A stretch of 64,000 nt of DNA from Gracilaria gracilis (Eukaryota; Rhodophyta; Florideophyceae; Gracilariales; Gracilariaceae), in the NCBI GenBank assembly GCA_030374805.1, contig JARGSG010000043.1, positions 1 through 64,000 on the forward strand. The letters run 5' to 3'. Position numbers and translations under genes: made by a program. The notes beneath the pieces were generated by a model. It had not been told where the DNA came from. It worked only from the letters and a program-made list of their open reading frames with translations, and made no database searches. Position 1 is the stretch's first letter; every line of letters starts with the position of its first letter. Shown here one piece after another: positions 20,798 through 30,559 of this stretch.

Positions 20798-21265
20798 ATG
20801 GAGAAGGCGACAGAATTCCCCGCATCAGTACGTGCACACCTCGGCACGTGGGTGGGCACGTTTACGTTTATGGATCCTCACACTTGGAAGCAAACGGACA
20901 AACATGGTAGCCAGGTCGAGGTCGGGATTCGAGGAGGCGCGTATTCTCAGCGTAATACGTATACGTGGGACGATGGACGCAAACAAGTGAAAGAATTCGG
21001 GGGACGAGCAATAGATGGCTGTCTGGAGATTGAAAACAAAGCGCTCAAAGGTCGGGCACATGGGATTGGTGGGAACGACTTGTTTTTCAATGCAGAACTG
21101 AAGGAAAGGAAGGAATCGGTTTATGAGGTAATTCGAATGCTGGGTGAGGACAAACGAACAAGATTGTGGCAAGTTAGTGACGGGGAAAAGATAACTGCCG
21201 TCGTATATATTGAAGAAGACCGCATATCTAAGGATGACGTGTTCTTTGACGTTGGTGATGCATAG
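20798..21265 (+). CDS. DUF3598/CpcS-like lipocalin-fold protein
   Basis: 155 residues from an ATG. The beginning LGTWVGTFTFMDPHT and the following QRNTYTWDDGR match, as I remember them, the first beta strands of DUF3598-type calycin proteins of cyanobacteria and plastids, which are related to phycobilin lyases and lipocalins. The protein is shorter than typical DUF3598 members and has only one barrel's worth of sequence. No transit peptide is visible, so a 5' exon could be missing. Ligand unknown. Confidence 0.4.
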   Translation: MEKATEFPASVRAHLGTWVGTFTFMDPHTWKQTDKHGSQVEVGIRGGAYSQRNTYTWDDGRKQVKEFGGRAIDGCLEIENKALKGRAHGIGGNDLFFNAELKERKESVYEVIRMLGEDKRTRLWQVSDGEKITAVVYIEEDRISKDDVFFDVGDA

Positions 21266-21707
21266 TGAAAGTTTCGAGCAAAATCTCTACAGGCGGCGTG
21301 TTTTATGGGGGTTGAATGCACATGTGCCTGCTTGGACAACGGCTCTGCCGATTTACATAGTGAAGGGAGGTTGCACGTGGGACGCGGGGAAACGCCGAGT
21401 AGGTGGGACAAGGTCCAAGTGAAAACGCTCCCCGATCATAGTCACAAAGTAATTGCACGTAACGGTAGGACGCGATTCAAAACGACGGTAAAACCAAGAA
21501 ATGGTGTAGATAAATGACAGTGCGCAGATGAGCATGGATGCTAAACAGGAGGCGTAGTGAAGTGAGGTTTGTTTACAAAAAAGAGTGTACAAGCTTTCAA
21601 AAGTAAGCAACGGAGACAAAAACGGACATGGCTGCACGGCTCCGCGACAAAGAAGACCTCACCCTTCGCCCCATGACATGATCAGTAAAAGCGCGAACAA
21701 AAGAAAG

Positions 21708-22190
21708 TTACAAACCAGGTAGGGCAAGGCGGGGTGGTGCGGGAGGTAACAAAGGTGTTGTACTTAGCACAGAAGAACGAGCGGCCTGAAAAGGCGCAAC
21801 AAACGGAACAACAACAAGTCGATTAAGCATTTCATCGACACCTCTCCGCACGCGCACCGGAATCGGAACTCGCAGCATGGTGGATATGGCGGTTCCACCA
21901 CCTCGACAACGCGGACATCTAGTTCTCATACTGCCGTGACATGAATCGCAGCGAGCACGCGAACCCGAAGAAGAGGCATAGTTCCACCGACTGCAGAAAC
22001 AATCCACGTAACCATCTCCATTACAAACTTCGCACGGCCGACGCGGCTGCGTCGAAGTGGGAGCTGAGGACAAGGACCCTATTAACAAGCCTGCAGCGGC
22101 TGCAGTAGCGCCCAACAAAACGCCCGGTAGAGAAGTCTGAAGCGGTCGCGCAAACGGAAGTGGAGCAACTCTGGTGACAGCGAAACTCAT
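21708..22190 (-). CDS. DnaJ-type zinc-finger membrane protein, plastid-like
   Basis: 160 residues from the ATG at 22190; the frame is open upstream to a TTG at 22265. After a basic leader there is a membrane segment (VLLGATAAAAGLLIGSL), then a compact zinc-binding region with CEVCNGDGYVDCFC and, after a spacer, CDSCHGSMRTRCPRCRGGG. These are the CxxCxGxG-type repeats of DnaJ and of BSD2-like plastid chaperones without a J domain. Such proteins assist folding or assembly of plastid complexes, Rubisco among them. The second CxxC of the first pair is atypical (CFC). It is divergently placed to THF1, whose product is also plastid-targeted. Confidence 0.6.
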   Translation of the reverse strand: MSFAVTRVAPLPFARPLQTSLPGVLLGATAAAAGLLIGSLSSAPTSTQPRRPCEVCNGDGYVDCFCSRWNYASSSGSRARCDSCHGSMRTRCPRCRGGGTAISTMLRVPIPVRVRRGVDEMLNRLVVVPFVAPFQAARSSVLSTTPLLPPAPPRLALPGL

Positions 22191-22826
22191 GACGGAGGAA
22201 GCGCGGGGGAGAGGGCGCGGTACAAACGAGGACGCACGACGTACGAGGGCGCTCCACTTTCTCAAGGGCGGAGCGCATCAGTCCGGGACCTGATATCCAC
22301 AGTGCAAGCGCCATTCCGCCATCAAAGGCGCAGCGCGGCCAGCGCAGCCAACACACCTCACACGCACGCAGATCTTTTGGGCGCGCCTAGCTCCCAGCCA
22401 CCCAACAGCCACTCGTCGCCACGGCGCGCGCGATTGTCGCCCAATCACGCGCTGGCATTTGGAACAGCCTCGTAGACAATCAATCTCAAAACGTGTAAGT
22501 CATGTGCGGCCTGTCACAGTGGACATGTGGTCAACGTGTAGCAACTGTAGATCGGCTGTAACCGCCAGGCAATGGCGGCCAGAGATGGAAATTTAATTTG
22601 GGCGGCGCTTCTCACGGCTCTGCGCTCGCCACTGTGCGCGCGAGATCGTGCGGCGCGCGTCGTTGCGCATTGTGCCGCTCCATTTCGTTGCACGCCGCGC
22701 TGCATTTGCGTCCTCACAGCAAGCGTTGGCGCGCCTCGCCGCCCCGACGGATTGGCAGGTATCGTCATCACGCAGCTCATTTATCAACGACGGTTTCACC
22801 ATTGAGTTCGATCCCGCAGTTCAACA

Positions 22827-23861
22827 ATGACCGTCGCCTTCGTCACATCGCCCGCCGCCGCGCGCGTCGCGCCGCGCCGTACGCCGTTGCAGCGTTGTTC
22901 GGGTCGCGCCGCGCGCGCCAGACGGACCGTCATTCGTGCTTGCGTTAATGATGCAAATGCTGCTTCTGCTTCGTCCTCTGCCGCTTCTTCTTCGACCTCC
23001 GAGTTGAATGTGCCCCCTGTCACCGCCTCTTCGAAGCCGAAAAGGTCTGATGCGTCGTTCGAGCATCGCTTTGGCGCTTTGCGAGGCAAGCCTGTCGAGC
23101 CGGTTGCGGCCACTATGGCCAGGTTCAATCGCACCTTCTCGCGTCCCATTCCCATTGTGTATCGCACTGTCATTAATGAGATGCTCACAACCTCCCATCT
23201 GGCTGTTGTGTGCGCTATGTGGCGCTTTGATGCTCTCTTTGCGTTTGGCTTTGACTCTATCTTCTCAACCTTTCTACGTTACTACCCCGATGAGGAAGAG
23301 CGTGATCTTCTATATAGTGCCTGTGTCTCTGCGTTGCAGCTCGACCTCGATAATATCAAGTCCAGCGCCGCATCCGTTAGAGATTGGCTAGATACCAAAA
23401 CTGAGGAAGACGTCTTCACAGCTCTAAAGACTGCACCCCCGTCCGCTACAACCGAGGTCGTAGGACCCGTCATAGAAGCGCTGGCCTACGTTCGAGACGC
23501 CTCTGACTTCGACTGGTACTACAGCAGGCTTTTCGGAATCGGCCTCATTCAAGTTATGGACGCCGTAGGCGCTGAGCTCTCAGCGGCCAATGCAGATAAG
23601 TGGGCTGATGAGATTGGACTCGTTCAAAGCAAGTTCAGCGCCGAAATGGCAGCCTACCTCTCAAACATGGAGCGTTTGAAACAAGCTGAACAGATTTTTG
23701 CTGAGGCCACTGCGAGGGAAGCCAAGAAGACCGCCGAGCGTTTGGCTGCTAAAGCTGAGGCTGCTGCGAAGGAAGCCGCGCAACTAGAACAGGAACAGCA
23801 AGACGATGCTGTTGCTCAACCATCGCAAGTGCCTACTGCTACCGATGAAACTTCTACGTAA
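22827..23861 (+). CDS. THF1: THF1/Psb29 thylakoid formation protein
   Basis: 344 residues. An Arg/Ala/Ser-rich N-terminus (about 60 residues, starting TVAFVTSPAAARVAPRR) is a plastid transit peptide. It is followed by the THF1 core: FSRPIPIVYRTVINEMLTTSHL, then FDALFAFGFDSIFSTFLRYY and DEEERDLLYSACVSAL, then DASDFDWYYSRLFGIGL. THF1/Psb29 acts in photosystem II biogenesis and repair and in FtsH protease assembly in cyanobacteria and plastids. A C-terminal Lys/Ala/Glu coiled coil (EQIFAEATAREAKKTAERLAAKAEAAAKE) ends in a Gln-rich tail, longer than in plants. Single exon, GC-rich 5' part. Confidence 0.9.
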   Translation: MTVAFVTSPAAARVAPRRTPLQRCSGRAARARRTVIRACVNDANAASASSSAASSSTSELNVPPVTASSKPKRSDASFEHRFGALRGKPVEPVAATMARFNRTFSRPIPIVYRTVINEMLTTSHLAVVCAMWRFDALFAFGFDSIFSTFLRYYPDEEERDLLYSACVSALQLDLDNIKSSAASVRDWLDTKTEEDVFTALKTAPPSATTEVVGPVIEALAYVRDASDFDWYYSRLFGIGLIQVMDAVGAELSAANADKWADEIGLVQSKFSAEMAAYLSNMERLKQAEQIFAEATAREAKKTAERLAAKAEAAAKEAAQLEQEQQDDAVAQPSQVPTATDETST

Positions 23862-24343
23862 CTGTTGTTCAGTGCTGCTTTGCTTACTTGGTAAACTGTA
23901 CTTTCTTTCTGTTTCAGGCATCTACTTTGGTGTTCTTGCGCTGTCGTTATGAGGCTTATCGCAACATTGCATCACAAGCATGCACCTGCTTCGATTTGGT
24001 CTGTTTGTACTTGTTTCTTTGTTCAAAGTGGAAGGGTGTGACCTATTACTGGGGGAATTAGTCTCGTAGTTGCAGCCTGTCTTGCTCGTGTGCTATCTAT
24101 ACCCTGCACAAAGACCAGAATCGACTATGTTCATGAGCGACAGAATTCTTAACACAGTGATTGTTACGAAGGTGCTGTTCCATAAGCGCTGCGCCAGCTC
24201 ATCCGCACTTCCATCGATTCGAGCCGTGTGGGATGAAAATCTGGCTGGCAACTTTCGGGTTGGTGCGAAACGCTCTTTTGAAGAGTATCGAGTGCAATGG
24301 TTGTGCTAGGTGGAGAAACAGAAAGATAGTAACATTGGTTTCT

Positions 24344-25048
24344 TTAACCAAACTTTCCATATGCCTTATGTGCAAGTGTACCGCCTGACTTCTTAAAGTA
24401 CATGTAACCCACAAACGCGCCGAGTTCTAGAATGATGACAAGATACAATATCCAGTGCGTTCCGGTTCGTGCCATGTGATGCGCGTCGGCTACTACTTCT
24501 TTCAATTTCTCTTTTGTTTCATCGTGAATTGAGGACATCTCATTATGAGATACATGCAAGTCAGCAATTACTCTGTGCAGTTCGCCCACGTCCTTCTCAA
24601 ATGTGGTAAGTCCCTCGCGCAGCGCTCGAATAGCGGAGTCAACCTCCTTGATATCCGATGAAAGACGGCGCAGTTCTTCGCGTTGTGAAACAACGCCTTG
24701 GACCAGACCGGAGCTCTTGTCCATTATCTGCTTCGCCACCTCATTGTTGGAGGCAAATTGTGGAGCACGCGCTCCAAGTTCATGTGCTAGTGCCGATCGT
24801 AAACTGGAGAACTTTGCTTCCAGCATGTTGAGCGATTGACCTAGATCGACGACGTCTTTCTTCTTGGTGGCGGCCTCTGCATCGTCGACGGCGTGCTTCA
24901 TTGTATCGACGAACTCGTTCATGCGATCGCGAACATCCTGCTGCTGATGGTCTGCTGTTCTTTTTGAATCATAGTCTGCCCGAGAGCGCAATATGAGTGC
25001 CTGAAACAGGAGCAAAAGAACGAAGAAACGCAATGTTGAATGCAACAT
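24344..25048 (-). CDS. Secretory-pathway type I membrane protein with coiled-coil stalk
   Basis: 234 residues. The signal peptide (LRFFVLLLLFQALILRSRA) is followed by an extended helical, heptad-bearing region (about 30-195, e.g. REELRRLSSDIKEVDSAIRALREG) and one membrane helix near the C-terminus (WILYLVIILELGAFVGYMYF), with a short basic tail. The topology resembles the stalk and anchor of ERGIC-53-type cargo receptors, but no lectin domain is present. No family recognised; ER or Golgi location is inferred from the signal peptide. Confidence 0.55.
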   Translation of the reverse strand: MLHSTLRFFVLLLLFQALILRSRADYDSKRTADHQQQDVRDRMNEFVDTMKHAVDDAEAATKKKDVVDLGQSLNMLEAKFSSLRSALAHELGARAPQFASNNEVAKQIMDKSSGLVQGVVSQREELRRLSSDIKEVDSAIRALREGLTTFEKDVGELHRVIADLHVSHNEMSSIHDETKEKLKEVVADAHHMARTGTHWILYLVIILELGAFVGYMYFKKSGGTLAHKAYGKFG

Positions 25049-26624
25049 ATTGCGGGCAGAGACACAAAATGTTGAGCTTCGCAGGCGATAGGCGTATTTG
25101 GTTGGGGTGAGCGCTTGGAAAGTTATTCAGTGCGGGAGGCATGCATACAGGAGGAGAGGCTGCAGACGCAGAAGTGCAGAGCGGGAGTTGGGAGCGAGCG
25201 GTACGGAGACAGGAAGAAAAAGTACGGCAGGTCGTTGTGGGTTGGTCCTTCACGGTAACGGTGAAGTGGCGGTTTGGTACGACCGGTGCGTCGTGGTGCT
25301 CAAAAGAGACAGCTGACGAGCCCAAGCGAAATCAATCAACAAATATTGGCACCGTGCAAATTCTTCGCACCTGAAATTTTGCACCTTTTTCAACTTGCGC
25401 TTGGCGACGTGTGCAAAGAGCACGCATGCAGAGCACACTATGTCATGTATGCATTCCCCCCGGGTCCCTGTCGTCGAGCGCGAGCTTTCGTGTCTTCACC
25501 GCTTCACGAAGTGAGCTCAGAAGTTGCGCTTCACTTCACAGTTTCAGTCGTTGAACATCACATAATCTTTGCTTCTTCTTCGGGGCATGGGCTTGCCTTC
25601 AGTTGCGACGCCATGCTTCGGACTTTAACCTCTGGATCCAGCGTTTTGTGAACAACAAACACTGCAACACCAGGCTTATCGCCAGGGCTCCCAATGAAAA
25701 ACCTCAGTCGAGGACGTCAAATGGCGCTACGTCTTTTGACTTTAGCCTCTGTCAATGTAGGTGTGTACGTCGTTTACGTTCAGGCGATCAAAAGCGCAAA
25801 GGCATCAGGAGTGCATGGCACTTTCCACGAACAGGGTGATATGCGCTATGATGCTATCGTGCGCTCCTCGTACTCTTCGTACATCGAAACTCTGAATGGC
25901 GAAGAGAAAGAACCTTCACAGAGATCTTAGCGAATGGGGTCGAAACATGGTGCTTGTCTGAACTAGCATACATAGCTGTCGCCGTACTTTATGCATGAGC
26001 TAATAATTCCTGTGGTTCAGAAACCGGATTTGGGCCTGATCGAATAAGCAGGATCACTTTTCAGCCTTGTGTAACAGCCATTTCGCCCTAAACTCTTTTC
26101 ACCTCACAGCTCATACATGATACTGAGTTCCGTCATCTTTGTTTTAATGCCAAACAAACGCTGCATCTCATACTCACTGCCCTCGAGAAAGGCGACTCAA
26201 GATGATTTATCGCAGTGATTTTCAAGTGGTGTAGGTAAAGAAACTCAGAAGACACGGAGTGATACTACTGCGCAAAACACTTCAAGTTTTGCTTCGCCGT
26301 CTATATATCCACTTTCTCTCCCTCATGAGATTAAGTGGTTCGCTTGGCGGCTATATCAAGTGGAGCATTTGCTTTCCTACCGATGTTTAGGACCATGAGG
26401 CTTATCGAGTCTATCGTTAGCTTCCACGATCTCCATACATAATTGAATTGGTTGAGCTAGAAACCCACAAACGCAATGCCAAGTTCTCTTCCAGCCTTTT
26501 GCTAAAGCGAAATCCGATCACCGTAGACCCGAAGGTGTTAACGCCATTTCTTCAGTACCATGCATGGTTTCGATTGATTGCGTATACTTCATTTCATGAA
26601 CAGTTTGAATTCTTCGCTGGTAGG
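25049..26624. other. Intergenic, possibly one small gene
   Basis: It holds the small frame described at 25721-25930. Other frames (25274-25651 + and parts of 25098-25374 +) have no motif. From 25931 to 26447 I see nothing. Confidence 0.3.
25721..25930 (+). CDS. Possible small membrane protein
   Basis: 69 codons from ATG. The N-terminal hydrophobic stretch (LRLLTLASVNVGVYVVYVQAI) could span a membrane, and a polar C-terminus follows. Sizes and layout like this are common among small mitochondrial proteins, but no family is recognised and a chance frame cannot be ruled out. Confidence 0.3.
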   Translation: MALRLLTLASVNVGVYVVYVQAIKSAKASGVHGTFHEQGDMRYDAIVRSSYSSYIETLNGEEKEPSQRS

Positions 26625-28109
26625 TCACATGCTGCTCATCTTTACGAGAGCGCCAATGCGAGAGCCAAGCTCGCGATCACATTGTGTCCAATATCCTACC
26701 CAGGTATTCTTCACCTTCTTCGAAACCTTTGGAGCATTGAGAGCCTCTGCCGCTCTTACCACTAGCCTTTGTCGCCGTGCTTCGTCGAAACTACGCCAGC
26801 GTTCACCAGCCTGACCAAAGTTGTTCTGTTTAGACAAGGGTCTCCTCATTTGAACTCCACTCAATTTCCCCTTTACGTTTGGCACCTGCTCTTCCCCCAC
26901 AGTGTCCGCTCTGCTCCTCGTGCTTGGGAAATAGTTCACATCGCTCTTTCTCATCATGGTTGCGCCTGCCCCGTCAAATTGCCTATTCATGAAAGGGCAT
27001 CGAGGGGCATTGATCGGAATTTGTAGGTAGTTTGCCCCAAGCCGATAGCGCTGTGTGTCTGCGTAACTGAAGATTCTTCCCTGAAGCAATTTGTCCTGAC
27101 TAAACGTGATTCCAGGAACGACATTTCCTGGGGAGAACGCAATGCTCTCACTTTCCAGAAAGTGGTTGTCCATATTCTCATTCAGTACCATACGGCCCAC
27201 TGTGATCATTGGAAAGTCTTTCTCGGGCCAAGTTTTAGTCGGATCAAGGGGGTCGCCCCATGAATGATTCAGCTCGGTTGCGGGGTCCATGAGCTGAATT
27301 TTGAGTTGCCATGCAGGAAAACGCCCAGACTCGATAGTCTCAATCAAATGATTCGTTGCATGGCTGAAGTCCTCTCCTCCAACTTCTTTTGCCTCATCGT
27401 CAAGAAGATTATGTTCTCCTTGTTCACTAACCCAATGGAATTTGACATATGTTTCCCGACCCTGTTTGTTGATGAAAACAAAAGTGTGCACCCCTGAACC
27501 TCTCATCGTAGTGTAATTCTTTGGAATGCCAACGTCATCAAGGAGCCAGGTCATCATATGCATGCACTCGGGATGAAACGAAAGGAAGTCGAAAATACGG
27601 TGCCATTCCTGCTTCTCTGTTCTCGGGCTAGGTTTGAAGGCATGAACCATTTCCGGAAACTGAATTGCATCGCGAATGAAGAACACGGGCTCTAGGTTGC
27701 CGACCAGGTCCCAGTTGCCCTCGCCTGTGTAAAATTTCGTGGCAAACCCACGCGGATCACGAAGAGTCTCAGGTGAGCCGCGTGAATGAACAACTGTTGA
27801 GAAACGAACGGCAACAGGTGTACGCTTTCCAACATGCGTAAAAGGATCCGCTTTTGTGAACTTGGTGATATCGCGCGTACATACGAACACACCTTTCGCT
27901 GCTACACCGCGAGCATGAACGCGGCGCTCTGGAATGACTTCGCGATCGAAGTTGGCAAGCTTCTCCACGAGGTGAAAATCGGATAAAAGGACGGGTCCGC
28001 GCTCTCCCAAGGTTAACGAATTGAGGGAATCGTCAACCGGTGCGCCGCTGTTGGTTGTAATGTGCGCGGAGTCATTCGTATCGGAGGGAATAGCTTTGTT
28101 GCTGTTCAT
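26625..28109 (-). CDS. CAT: Catalase (heme monofunctional)
   Basis: 494 residues from an ATG, single exon, of the small-subunit type length. The catalytic set is present: distal His65 in ERRVHARG, Asn138 in DLVGNLEPVFFIRD, and the heme-ligating Tyr349 in RIFSYADTQRYRLG. The usual VGNN is here VGNL, but the first Asn, the catalytic one, is kept. The enzyme converts hydrogen peroxide to water and oxygen. The C-terminus ends Ser-Ser-Met, a possible weak peroxisomal targeting signal in place of SKL; no N-terminal leader is seen. Confidence 0.93.
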   Translation of the reverse strand: MNSNKAIPSDTNDSAHITTNSGAPVDDSLNSLTLGERGPVLLSDFHLVEKLANFDREVIPERRVHARGVAAKGVFVCTRDITKFTKADPFTHVGKRTPVAVRFSTVVHSRGSPETLRDPRGFATKFYTGEGNWDLVGNLEPVFFIRDAIQFPEMVHAFKPSPRTEKQEWHRIFDFLSFHPECMHMMTWLLDDVGIPKNYTTMRGSGVHTFVFINKQGRETYVKFHWVSEQGEHNLLDDEAKEVGGEDFSHATNHLIETIESGRFPAWQLKIQLMDPATELNHSWGDPLDPTKTWPEKDFPMITVGRMVLNENMDNHFLESESIAFSPGNVVPGITFSQDKLLQGRIFSYADTQRYRLGANYLQIPINAPRCPFMNRQFDGAGATMMRKSDVNYFPSTRSRADTVGEEQVPNVKGKLSGVQMRRPLSKQNNFGQAGERWRSFDEARRQRLVVRAAEALNAPKVSKKVKNTWVGYWTQCDRELGSRIGALVKMSSM

Positions 28110-28831
28110 GGCGGTAGCACTTTGGTCATTGCCTGGATCTAGGCTTCGCTGTGGTCAACTTCGGAAGTGTTGGGTGCGCATACGAAATGTGTACGACGAA
28201 AAAGCTCTCGTGGGTGGAAGCTCTGCTATGAGCGGAAGAAGAACGCGAGGTGAACCATCACGGCGCATGGCAGATATTCCACTCCATGGTCATAAAAATG
28301 TGATCGCTACTGCTCGCATCCAATAAACGTGCGTGAAACGGAGATCAAATTTGAAAAGTGGTCGCGTGCCAGATTGAGATACGAATTTATTTTGCGGACA
28401 ACGTCATGTCGCAATTGCAAAGCAACGCACGGCCATCCAGAGTGGCACCAGGAAGGACGTGCGAAAGGACTTACATGAAGAGCAAAGCATGCCAGTACAG
28501 GGTACAGGTAGCGTTAACGCTACATTCGTGAACATATGGACGTCTTTGAACCTGAAAAAGGGTCCTCTTACGAATATGTTTTGCTAAATCACATATGGCA
28601 TTTAACTACATCACCAAAAGAGATTCTGGCCTTCCTGAGGAAGGGAAAAAAAATCATCAACCGTTCACCAAGAACGACAAATGCCTTCACCGCTGATTCT
28701 GCATCGTGAAGATAAGATGGTTGCAAGCAAAGCCGCGTCATCAAATTCGTTTCTTGTCGCGGCTATAGTTTTTCATTAAAGCACCATTAGGTACAGTACA
28801 GAGTTTGCAAGCAAACTTGTCATATGCCGCG
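28110..28831. other. Intergenic without recognised gene
   Basis: The upstream region of the catalase gene and the 3' region of the 28832 gene. No motif-bearing frame. It contains runs of A and short direct repeats only. Confidence 0.4.
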
Positions 28832-30067
28832 CTATTCCCACTCCACCTGGCTTAGATCAAACTCACCATCAAGTTTGGCTATTCTCTCAATTCCAAGAAG
28901 AGTTCCAAGGAATCCAGTGTCCTTTCCAACCGGAACTCGCGCATATGCATTTGTCTTCAGCTTTTCCAGCCGTCCTGTTCCGTCCCTGTCGAACATCCTC
29001 AGCAAAGTTTTCTTTCCACCTCGATTTACGAGACAGTACATCCAGTCTTCATGTCCAAAAACCTGGTAACTTCCTTGCACGGTACCAGGCAAAAACATTC
29101 CTGAAGACCCTGAAATTACTCCCCCCTCTTGCGGGAACCATTCCTTTCGTCCAGTCCATCGCGTTAACTCTGTGGTCACCCATCTGGTGGAAGTGACCTC
29201 CAATTTCATTTCGGCCATCCCGTTGAACCGCAGCTCGAGTCGTTCTAGTGCCGGGAAAAAGTCGCCATCTGCATCCTGCCAACGAGATATGCTGAAATGA
29301 AGAGTTATTAACAAGCGGTCATAGTCCCCTTGGTGAAATGTAGGACAGCCTCTGAACCTACCGGAGGCAACATGCAATTCAAACGCTTCTCTTTCAACCT
29401 TTGGACCCATAGCTACTGTCATCGAGTAGTACAAGCCCTTGCTCCTTGCTTGGAACGGAATGAAATGGCCGCAGTGTTGCGCAATGCGGTCGGTGATCAA
29501 ACCGACACCGAGCTGCGCCATGGTCGCTTCAATACTCGGCCACATTCGCAGAGACTCCTGCTTCAGCTTAGATTTGGCGGTCGCCACAAATATCACGGGG
29601 TAAATCAGATATGGACAGAGCTGTTCCTCTCCCCACGGCTGGGTACGATTGGCTCTGTCAACAATATCAACCCACATTATGACAGAGGTTTTCCCGGTCT
29701 TTGCGGCGATTGCCAACGCGCGCTTCCAATCGTGTTGGGAAAGGCCATAGCTTCCGTCTTCAAGCTTGCTTGATGAGTAACTGAGACAGAATATGGCGGT
29801 AGCATGGGTGGCTCCAACAGCCTGCATTCCGGCCATTTGGCCGCTCTTCAATTCGTTGAACGACGCCTCAACATCAGCGGGGTCGTCTGCTTGAATCTTT
29901 CGAGTGAAGCCTGTTGTGTAGTTCGAGGAGTGGTGGCCGAATTGGTGCGCATAGAACTTGATGTAATTGCCAGCCATGCTGTATGTTCTGTAGTTTGGAT
30001 AGTTGAAATGAGAGGGAGCATCATTGCACAATGGGTCAAAGCCAGGAAAATACTTCAAGTAAGACAT
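28832..30067 (-). CDS. Hypothetical protein, 411 residues
   Basis: One long frame from ATG to stop without breaks and with normal-looking composition, so probably a real gene. The start is Tyr/Asn-rich (LKYFPGFDPLCNDAPSHFNYPNYRTYS). In the middle, TSVIMWVDIVDRANRTQPWGEEQLCPYLIYPVIFV has a faint likeness to the W(V/I)D core of HET-type domains, too weak to name. C-terminal Trp-rich strands (LEVTSTRWVTTELTRWTGRKEW) follow. No signal peptide or membrane helix. Function unknown. Confidence 0.5.
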   Translation of the reverse strand: MSYLKYFPGFDPLCNDAPSHFNYPNYRTYSMAGNYIKFYAHQFGHHSSNYTTGFTRKIQADDPADVEASFNELKSGQMAGMQAVGATHATAIFCLSYSSSKLEDGSYGLSQHDWKRALAIAAKTGKTSVIMWVDIVDRANRTQPWGEEQLCPYLIYPVIFVATAKSKLKQESLRMWPSIEATMAQLGVGLITDRIAQHCGHFIPFQARSKGLYYSMTVAMGPKVEREAFELHVASGRFRGCPTFHQGDYDRLLITLHFSISRWQDADGDFFPALERLELRFNGMAEMKLEVTSTRWVTTELTRWTGRKEWFPQEGGVISGSSGMFLPGTVQGSYQVFGHEDWMYCLVNRGGKKTLLRMFDRDGTGRLEKLKTNAYARVPVGKDTGFLGTLLGIERIAKLDGEFDLSQVEWE

Positions 30068-30239
30068 CGCTTAAATGAGAGAAGTTGTGCGGCAAACAAG
30101 GTTAAGCGGTGTCTTCTCTACGCGTTCTACGAGTATCTACGAGTGTTTAATGAATACGAACGAGCGTCGTGTGCGCGGACTCGCAGAGTTGGGGGGGAAG
30201 TTTGGGAGTGGAAGGAAGACGAAAGAGGTCAAACATTTA

Positions 30240-30557
30240 ATGCTCTCGGCAGCAAGCGCATTGTGCGCGGCGCGCCCGCACCCGCCGGGTGCATTGCACG
30301 CCGACATGGCACGTGGTTGCCGAAGGTGTGAGCGCTACACGCGAAGGCACAATGTCCATTGGCGGGGCGGCAGCGAATCAGCGCGCGCGCGCGCGCACCC
30401 TTCCGAGCGCCGGCGATGGTGCTGCATGGGCGAGCTCGCTCTCGCGAGAACGTTCGCTTCGGCAGCGGCGCTACATTTAAGGCGCGCACCTTCGTCACCG
30501 TCGCTACCGCTGTAACCGTCGCCGTCGAACGGCTCGTCGCTGCGCGACGCGCAGCGC
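30240..30557. other. GC-rich block interrupted by a DNA transposon
   Basis: Very GC-rich DNA with a (CG)n run near 30389-30400. It continues in composition at 32992-33125 on the far side of the pogo element. It may be the promoter island of the 28832 gene or of a lost gene. Confidence 0.4.
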
Positions 30558-30559
30558 TA

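Noticed and set aside
22593..23198. Arg/Ala-rich frames on both strands around the THF1 start
   Set aside because: GC-rich promoter and transit-peptide DNA gives open frames by chance.
29330..30331. Plus-strand frames (147 and 175 codons) opposite the 28832-30067 gene
   Set aside because: Antisense to a longer unbroken frame; no motif.
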